A DNA stretch of 64,000 nucleotides from Paramarasmius palmivorus (lineage: Eukaryota > Basidiomycota > Agaricomycetes > Agaricales > Marasmiaceae), in NCBI GenBank assembly GCA_037176845.1, contig JAYKXP010000124.1, positions 1 through 64,000 on the forward strand, read 5' to 3'. The number at the start of each line of letters is the position of its first letter. Position 1 is the first letter of the stretch. Below are positions 57,143-64,000 of this stretch, piece by piece. The translations under genes were made by a program, and so were the position numbers. The notes under the pieces are model-generated. The model had not been told where the DNA came from and made no database searches. It worked only from the letters and a program-made list of their open reading frames with translations.

Positions 57143-59537
57143 TAGTGTTTCACGGGCTCAGGCCCGGCTCAAATACCGTGGCTCAGGCTCGGCTTCAGAG
57201 GGCTCAGGCTCACTGGATACATGAGCCGGGCTTTAGGCCGTCGATTCAGGCCGGCTTGGGCCCGGCTCAGGCTCAAGCCACGGCTCGTATGGTAGCTGGG
57301 AGTGATAGTGCTCGAAGAATTATATCCTGCTAGAAAACCATACTGAAGTGTTATTCTGAGGTGACCGAGCATTCTTTTTCTTGTTCTATCGTGCTCGCGC
57401 ACAATATAAGATGCCCAAACATTTCCTTTGACTCGTAGCTGTGAGTGATGATTAGAATGGACCAGGTGTCACAACTCACCATGGCTTTATCCACAGACAG
57501 CAATTCCAGAAACCCCATCATTATCCCAGCGGCGCAGGTTGACATGGAAGTTTCGAGGAATCAACCTGGATCAATTTGAATGCTACACGAGGCAATACCA
57601 AGGACAATGATGGCAGTAGTCGGCGACTCCGATGACTTCCACATGTTCCAAGGTTCCTTTACAGTGAAGCAATCCAGGTTGAAGCGTCGTCTGCTAGCAT
57701 TCATCAGGAAAAACCTCATTTGTGATTTCGGCTGAGTTTGACAGAATTGTGCTGATTAGTGCTGATCTCGGCTGAAATCTGCTGAATCGTCCTGAAATCC
57801 GTATCAGCGGATTTCACCAGATTTCAGCATGTCCCCCTGAACCGTTGATAATTTCAGCAGAGTTCAGCAAATTTCAGCATATTTCAGCGTCTTTCACCAG
57901 CTTTCACCACAATGATACCACGAATCTACACTTTTCATTGCTCATCATAGGCTTCCTGGCATCCAATATTCAAATTATAGTGAAAGAGATTTATTGACGG
58001 CTACGTACGCTACTACTATACAAGTCTCGGTACTACTAGGTCGCAAACAACACGTTTCTTTTCACTTCTGAGCAAGCCCTCTCGCGATCCTTCAACACTG
58101 TTGCGTCTGCACAAAAATACTTCCTGGGAAAGGCCAAAAGTTGTTAGAGTATGTACAGTACAGGAAATCGCACATCAAACGTACCACGTCAGGGATTGGG
58201 AGCCATTGCACCTCATCGTTGATGGCGAGCCTGAAAACTGCATTAGAGATTAGAAGACTGTTGGGTGCTGAAACATACCTTTGAGACGAGGCGGCTAACT
58301 TGGATGTGTCGTACAGCTGCTTCAAGGGGCGGGTTGAGGTTTGTTGAATGGCGTACTTAGCATCTAGAGCAAATATGAGTTCAGAATTACCGACCATAGC
58401 AAGAGACCACATACTGACGTCCATCATCCACAAAGGGTATGCAGCAGTCACGTCTATTGAAGTTGAAACAAGTGTGAGCCGAAACTAATAATAAACGATA
58501 AAAGGAGGACCCACGCTCAAACCGATATTAGTAGAGCTAACGTCAATCTGCAATGCGAAGCCTGAGCTACGTACATGGCCGGTGCCGGAATATTAGCAAG
58601 TGTCGAGTGTGGGCATTGGAGAGATGGACAAGCTGGGACAGACAGTTTTCTGTAAGTCGAACGATTCTTGTGTTGATAGGCTTCGGAGTTTACCGAAGAA
58701 CTGTACAGTTGAGCAAATAAGGTTTTGATGACGTGCTCGGCGCGGGTATACCGGCGACTCGGACTTGTAGATTTTCTTGTTCTCGCCTCTGCAACGTCTG
58801 TCACAACTCGATATCTCTTTTCTCATGAGGAGTCCATTTAGAGACAAGTCAATGTATTCATTATTCCTGCAAGTATTGACTGAATTTCAAGAGTATTCAC
58901 ACGTTGGAGGCAAGATTGCTCCCTTTGAATTATTCAGCTACCTGCTTGTGATTGCCCGTGAAACTCACGAAGGAATCAGTAAGTTTCACCAGAAATCAGC
59001 GGAATTCAGCGGTGAAAGGCAACGGGTCGCGGCTCTCAACCAATTTCACCGCAAATCTCACCGGATCAGTGCTGTAAGCACCTTTCAGCCAAATTCAGCC
59101 GACATCACCGTTTTTCAGGAGAAATCATAGATCAGGTTTTTCCTGATGTTGGTACGCGTTGAACACGTTGATGCAGGGAGGAAAGAACAAAGGTAAACAA
59201 ATGAAAGACGAGTCGAACGCTTAGTGAATGCCACCCTGATGCCGCCGTGAATGCATTACCTTCGAAAAAGTTTTCCGCGGGTTCGCCATGCATATGGGAA
59301 ACTTCAAAAGAGCCAATATTAGCGCCGAAATGCACCCAAAGGTGCGAAATGTCCCCAAGCACCTTTATTTTTTGCACTCACAAAACTAAGGCCCAAGCCC
59401 CAGGCTCACGGCCCACCAAAGTTAGAGCCTGAGCCTGAGCCCTTTGTGAGCCTCGAAAAAGGTCGGGCCCGGCTCAGGCTCAATTACAGTCGGCTCAGGC
59501 CGGCCCACGGCTCTGAGCCTGAGCTTGTGCAACACTA
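57143..59537. mobile_element. hAT-type DNA transposon (non-autonomous), with 8 bp target duplication
   Basis: The ends are TAGTGTTTCACGGGCTCAGG and, on the other strand, TAGTGTTGCACAAGCTCAG, an imperfect terminal inverted repeat (three mismatches). CTTGCCAT is duplicated directly on both sides. Removing the element and one CTTGCCAT restores the host exon in frame. A TAG-start inverted repeat plus an 8 bp duplication are the hAT hallmarks. Subterminal regions are filled with GGCTCAGGC and GCCCGGCTCA repeats (57150-57300 and 59395-59525). No hAT transposase or dimerisation domain is seen, so it would depend on another copy. Length is 2395 bp, including a second element inserted inside. Confidence 0.88.
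57702..59148. mobile_element. Nested inverted-repeat element with TTTCAGC/TTTCACC subterminal repeats
   Basis: The ends are CATCAGGAAAAACCT (57702-57716) and its exact complement (59134-59148). Similarity continues inward as far as TGATTTC with a few mismatches. Just inside both ends are clusters of TTTCAGC, TTTCACC and GATTTCAGC motifs (57730-57915 and 58978-59118), typical of transposase-binding subterminal repeats. The core 58092-58850 has minus-strand frames with GT-AG introns (KYAIQQTSTRPLKQLYDTSK; FRLAINDEVQWLPIPDV) of no recognised family. A target duplication is not obvious. It may be a class II element of a separate superfamily inserted in the hAT element, or part of its internal cargo. 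Confidence 0.65.
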
Positions 59538-59545
59538 CTTGCCAT
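59538..59545 (+). repeat. Target-site duplication, right (CTTGCCAT)
   Basis: Direct copy of 57135-57142, followed by the rest of the interrupted exon. Confidence 0.88.
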
Positions 59546-59816
59546 AACGCATGGGGATTGGCCAAGAGAATTGAAGCTCTGGCAAGTATGATGTGGAAAA
59601 GGAGGTCAAGCACAGAAAATAAGTATACAGCGTCTACAAATTACCCATTCTAATCCTGCACGGGCGGCCTGAGTCACGGTGCACGTCGCTTCGATGTTGG
59701 AACTCCCCTGTGCAATCGCAAGCGTTCCGAACCCCAAGAAAGGTGCTGATAACTTTGAAGGGACCATTGAAGTAGGGGTAGAGGAAAACGATAGTTAAGA
59801 AGCAATATTTAACCAC

Positions 59817-61592
59817 CCCTTCGCACTGGCCGCGAATCCTGTGGAGGTGGAGCTACTAGTAGTTGAGTCAGTATGCATTCATCATTCAAGATAAAGAAAT
59901 GAAAGGCAGAACACACGATTTTCATTTAGTTCTTTGTCAATGCATGGAATATCAGTAAAATATCAGAAATTCGATTCTTCTTGGTGCGGATTGAATGAGG
60001 GGAATCATTTCGGATGAGAGCATCCGGAAGAGCGTGTTTCGAGCCTGCCCTAAAGCGGACTAACGCCGGGTGAATTATGAATCATTGAATGCACCGATCA
60101 TCAACCACCATGCACGATGTCACAGAGGCTCGCTCTCATAGGATTCGGACTGGAACTCAAGAAGCCAAGCGAAGGAATATCAATACGCTTTGATAGTACG
60201 AGATGGCCGCGTACTGGTAGTCATGAATGGTAATTCAGTTTTTGGTTTGTGTACCATCTCATACTGATTCTTCAGTTGGTCTAGGATCTCTTCAAAATTC
60301 GTGAAAGACTCACTGAAAACGTTCGAGGGCAAGAAAGAGCTGAAGTTGGATGTTCCCGGTGTGTTATATGATGGTTTACCCGACACGTCAGCATCTTAAA
60401 TTCTGATGCCCTTCTTTCACAGTCAATTCCCGTGCTCCTACGGGTACCGATGGCAATGGATGCAGCCTCGAGACTCACCTTGAAGCCACTACGAGATCAA
60501 GTCAACTGGCGTGGAACCATGACCAGAACCTGTCCAACACTTCCAACTGTCTTCTACACCCTCGACGTTCCGACATCGACACAGTCGTTTGGTACATGCA
60601 CTAGGCATCCATGTTGGTATCGGTTGAGGAGTTAGCGAAGCGATATCGGTCAATCTACCGCCATACGAAGATACGGGTAACATCCAGTGTCCGTGACCTT
60701 GAGCCATCGGCCTCTGCTCCCCGGTTCCCGTGGCGAGAGTATTGCACTCTTCTTTCCCCGGTTCGAACCTAGCGCGTAATTTTACACAGCCAATCCAACA
60801 TTTAGGGTCATGGATGCATGTAAGTTTGGCATCATGCTACTCCATGCCGCAGAACACTTATACGTTTCTTTTCCGGTAGAATAGAGGACCATGCATTTGC
60901 TAGACTCAGGCTAGCTGTACCGATTCCTCTCGAAGATACTTCGGTCCCATCGTTTTATCGCACAGAGGCAGAAGCACAATAGACTATCGATTGGGAGATA
61001 TGAGCTGGAAGGGAATTGTCGGTCTTTCGTAGGAGGCTAGGGGGCTGGATGGTCCAGTGATATCGATGGCAGCCAAAAACATGCGAATACAGTCACCCAT
61101 CCATGCGCAAGAACTTCCCTGCTCAACACTTTCCTCCCATCGTTGCCGGCGTCTGGCAAATAGGTTCCCTTCGTTCCCTGATATGATTACGTCAGCAACT
61201 TGAAGCCATCTATCGTTTGACCTTGCACATGCGCCTTCACACTTGTGCTTTCGCCGACCACCGCAGGTGCTTCAGCATCTGGTCGTGCTGATACTCCGTT
61301 ACTGGCGAACTGGGAGAAGGGCTCCGTGATGGCTAACTCCCGGGCGCGTCCGGAGTTCAGCTTTTGGTAACGCAATCTTGTTGGACACCATTGGTTGGAC
61401 AGAAAATACCCAGGCAGTTAGCCTGAACCACGCTTTCAGCGTCATAGCCGCTGGTGGATCACCAGCTCTCAGCCAGACACCAGATCAAGGCAGCTACTAC
61501 CGCATCAATTCGAATTTTCAGGGTCCTGAAGAAGCCTCAAATATCACACGACTTGGGTATAAATTCACTTGCCATCGACATCAAATTTCCCC
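59817..61592. other. No confident gene
   Basis: Short frames occur on both strands (for example minus 60707-60489 and minus 61375-61187) without domains or reliable splice chains. A TATAAA at about 61558 belongs to the BTB gene downstream. Confidence 0.35.
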
Positions 61593-62610
61593 ATGTCCTC
61601 CCACGATCGTGTACCCAAAATCGCCGACTCTCCCTTTGACGCAAACGATGCCGATATCATACTTCAAACGTCAGACAACATCCATTTCTACTTCTACCGG
61701 CTCATACTCTCCCTCGTTTCGCCGTTCTTCAAAGATATGTTTGCCCTTCCCCTTTCCGCTGAACAGAAAAGTTCAAAGGGCATACCCATTGTCCCAGTCA
61801 CCGAGGATAGTGTTACTCTCGATCGAACCTTGCGATTTGTCTACCCGGGAATGGAGCCTCCCACCTTATCCCACTGGGAGGACGTAGAGCCTGTATTCGA
61901 GGCCTTCATCAAGTACCAGATGGAGAAAACCGCCCCATTTGCGTCGATCCTGTCATGTCTACTTCAGACGGCGAACATTCCGCCCACAGCACTCGATATC
62001 TCCAAGGACAAGGAGGCGAAGCATTGGCAAGCGTATGCGAATATGAGAATCATTGCCAAGGTAGAGAGGTTTAGGGACTCGCTTCCACCGGGAACGACTG
62101 GACAGGCTATAGAGCGAGCGCTTTGTGTGCCTTTCTTCGAGCTAAGCATGGCGTATGTGGATGAGCTGGACGGTTGGTCTGCGAAGGATTACGTCAGCAT
62201 GATGAAGCGTTGTCAGGCGGAGATGTTGAGTCATCGTATTCCCTCATTTGGAACCTGGGAGGAGAGAGATTCTCGTTGGTCTTATGAATGTTGGCAACAG
62301 GAGCCAGATTTTCCCGGCCCAAGGCTCAGCAAGAAGCTCATGGTGGATTGGTATGAATCCACTCTGATTCCATCATTGCGCGAAGGGAGCTTGAGCGATA
62401 TGCACATTATTCCATATGAACCAGAGTGGGCTTGTACGGGTTGCGGCCAAGCTTGTTCGGGAATGGTTCGGGCTGCTACTGAGATATTTAGAGAGGAGAT
62501 TGGAAGGATGTTGTCGATGCCAGCGGTATGTTATTTCTTCGTGGGGAGCATAAAGATGCTGAAGTTTTGGAATACAGAATAAGATTTGGGGGAAATGCTC
62601 CCATGAATGA
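61593..62610 (+). CDS. BTB/POZ domain protein, subgroup 2
   Basis: Two exons, 61593-62525 and 62578-62610, with a 52 nt intron (GTATGTT...AATACAG), give 321 residues. BTB region: DADIILQTSDNIHFYFYRLI then SPFFKDMFALP, and VTLDRTLRFVYPGMEPP. Central VPFFELSMAYVDELDGWSAKDY and CTGCGQACSGM near residue 287 match the gene at 37738. The last exon reads NKIWGKCSHE. The start is the ATG at 61593, giving MSSHDRVPKIADSPFD, aligned with MSSLGHVPKVAAAPFD of the paralogue. TATAAA lies 30-35 bases upstream, implying a very short leader. The two members lie 23 kb apart in opposite orientation. Confidence 0.87.
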
Positions 62611-63348
62611 GACCGCTGTACATGTAGGGAACCTTCACCTCTGTAATGAGATTTGCGTCGAACTGTCTTCTACTTATTTCTATCGAAATGCGTCTTCATT
62701 AGATATACATGTACATGCGATGGGACTTGAGCAAGTCACCAAGTAGTATCATTTCTGATGGTATTAATCTTCATCCTTCCTTGTGTCCCCCGGTACCAGT
62801 GCCACGAGTAGCCAATTGATTGGCTTGCCATTATAACACTAGCAACTAGACGCATGGCCATATCGCCGGGCATACAACAGAGGACAGCAGTGCCTCAGTT
62901 GATATCTACGTTGTTGATGCGGCTCAGGATTCTGCGAAGGTAAGCAACTTGAACTCTTTCGGAATCTTGTTTCTGAGCTATCTCCGTTGCAGATTAAAAA
63001 TATCCTCGTTTCAAGTGCATTGGTCATACAATAACACTAAGCATGCGCTCTGCGCGGCCTGAGACTCGACCGTCATCACAACCTACCCCTACATCTTGAT
63101 GCCCCATCCGCGGGTAACAAACACAGGCCAACTTATCTTAATTTCTGAAGACTCCCAACAACGATGGTAACACATCTTCGCTGAATATGGACGATTCGTA
63201 CAGCAACCGAACAACAACATCAGAAGTTTCTCGACACTGCTGTTCTGCTTCGTGGCATGCAATGATTACCACCTGAGGTAGGATCATATATTTAAGTTAG
63301 CTTCACTTCTTGACACCTTAGCCTTTCCCTTCCTAAATTCACTTCGGC
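62611..63348. other. Intergenic, possible gene remnant
   Basis: An intron-like GTAAGC...GTTGCAG lies at about 62941-62992, with a short open stretch before it. No gene can be supported. Confidence 0.35.
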
Positions 63349-64000
63349 ATGTTTATAACTACCACTAATTCCCAACTTGCCCCTGACATCGCCCCCCTTG
63401 TAGACCCCATGTTCTACGGTTCGTATATTTTGATAGCCTGATTACTTATGAACCAAAGCTGATGTTTTTCCTGCTATAGGATCATTAATTTCGATATGGT
63501 TATTGATTTGCTCGTGTCGGCGTTCGCCTTGCACTCACAAATCCTGCCAGCCTTTTCGGAATATGCTTATCGCAATCATGGACATATATACATACAAATG
63601 AAGATAAATGGACCCTTCAGAGCATGGTTCGTTGTTCAATGCTTCTCGCCTTTTTAAACCACCCATGTAAATATCGGTCGTCAGATCGCTTTCCTATTGT
63701 AGGCTATCGTATTATGTCACTCACGAGTAGCTGTTACTCACACTACAACCAGTCTCTTAGTTTTCGGATGCACTATACTTGACGGTCTGATGCTTCACCA
63801 CTATTTTGTATGTCTTCAAGACTTCTGTTTTTGAGTATATGCAATTGACCCCGGAATCCTCCAGGTTTCTAACTTCGGAAACTACCTAGCACTGATTCAT
63901 ATCACCCCGTTCGTGTCCATGACTTGGCTCGTCAATTCCTCGTTGAATTGACATTATCAGGGAAATATCGACATTTACACTCCTCACGCTACTCATCATT
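63349..64000 (+). CDS. DUF6534-type membrane protein, N-terminal part (cut by window end)
   Basis: Exons are 63349-63418, 63480-63498, 63551-63626, 63685-63698, 63753-63807 and 63865-63912, with a seventh starting near 63962. They encode LVDPMFYGSLISICLFGICL, SQSWTY, FLLVFGCTILDGLMLHHYF, VSNFGNYLALIHITPF and a helix with TFTLLTLLII. Exons 2-6 have exactly the lengths (19, 76, 14, 55, 48) of the gene at 35104-37123, a strong mutual confirmation. The join after exon 6 needs two extra bases (donor GTGTCC) to keep phase. The remaining helices and the LNAR motif lie beyond the window. Confidence 0.78.

Larger units (their letters stand above)
55980..59816 (-). pseudogene. Single-pass membrane protein gene split by a transposon
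   Basis: Reading leftward: signal-like YCFLTIVFLYPYFNG (about 59810-59765), NIEATCTVTQAARAGLEW, an intron, then SFNSLGQSPCVMA at 59580-59538. There a 2.4 kb element interrupts the exon. Beyond it the exon resumes with SYLGGACSTGG, then LLGLLGLNAYNG, CRCRLCQSSPLEIWASFATN, CTNTFITSFPQEIPSGTKVP and SWAYLDI. A Ser/Thr linker is followed by the membrane helix IIGGTVGAGAILLLLVGILI-FRRR and a cytoplasmic tail ending at 55980. Cys-rich ectodomain, one helix and a disordered tail are characteristic of a large agaric family of unknown function. Several small introns join in phase (e.g. 56390-56345). Apart from the insertion the exons look intact, so loss is recent. The 5' end is unresolved because only GTG starts the first frame. 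Confidence 0.78.

Noticed and set aside
57150..57300. GGCTCAGGC-rich frame as a protein-coding gene
   Set aside because: It is the subterminal repeat region of the hAT element, mirrored at its other end.
60745..60775. GGTTCGAACC, resembling a tRNA B box
   Set aside because: No acceptor, D or anticodon stem can be folded around it on either strand.

Overview
The window is the left end of a chromosome from a mushroom-type basidiomycete (Agaricomycetes); the species cannot be told. The evidence is a terminal tract of C-rich telomeric repeat at base 1, dense genes with 45-65 nt GT-AG introns, and family content typical of agarics. That content includes an expanded BTB/POZ family with a C-terminal Cys cluster, F-box/LRR proteins, DUF6534 seven-helix proteins, a DUF6699 protein, an HsbA-like secreted protein, an Ifi-6-16-like protein, a DUF1295 reductase-like protein and an agaric-type kinase relic.

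Layout. Bases 1-250 are telomere (unit TTAGGGG on the other strand) and 250-1400 are AT-rich subtelomere. Bases about 1430-7500 hold the strangest object: several hundred bases at a time made almost only of perfect or near-perfect hairpins laid head to tail. Many have TCGTCGACGA-type loops. The hairpin blocks are interrupted by clean spliceosomal introns and by short purine-rich exons. Splice signals point leftward (minus strand) left of about 5000 and rightward (plus strand) right of it, so the locus looks divergent. It does not read as protein and resembles spliced long hairpin RNA genes; I know of no described family that matches.

Bases 7.5-14.2 kb carry a repeat-containing small protein, a relic of a many-exon gene, and a cluster of coiled-coil proteins, two with an AT-hook (two intact, one decayed; a third intact member is at 33.8 kb). 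Bases 14.2-31.9 kb are a duplication-driven BTB region. There are two tandem [relic + BTB gene] units, the first BTB copy broken by a one-base deletion. A DUF1295 membrane protein follows, then two minus-strand BTB genes with a shared flanking repeat, an Ifi-6-16-like fragment, an F-box/LRR gene with frame problems and a divergent BTB-like gene.

Bases 33.8-44.6 kb hold the third coiled-coil gene, a DUF6534 membrane protein with micro-exons, another BTB gene, a gene-poor stretch and a DUF6699 gene. Bases 46.8-55.7 kb are the most ordinary part: Ifi-6-16-like protein, pseudokinase, HsbA-like secreted protein and two F-box proteins. Bases 56-59.8 kb are a single-pass membrane protein gene split in an exon by a 2.4 kb hAT-type transposon with an 8 bp target duplication, itself holding a second nested inverted-repeat element. 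The right end has another BTB gene and the start of a second DUF6534 gene cut by the window edge.

The genes do not form a pathway. The region is a subtelomere evolving by duplication, pseudogenisation and transposon insertion, rich in protein-interaction and ubiquitin-adaptor families. Intron joins given below were read by eye, checking splice consensus, phase and agreement between paralogues.
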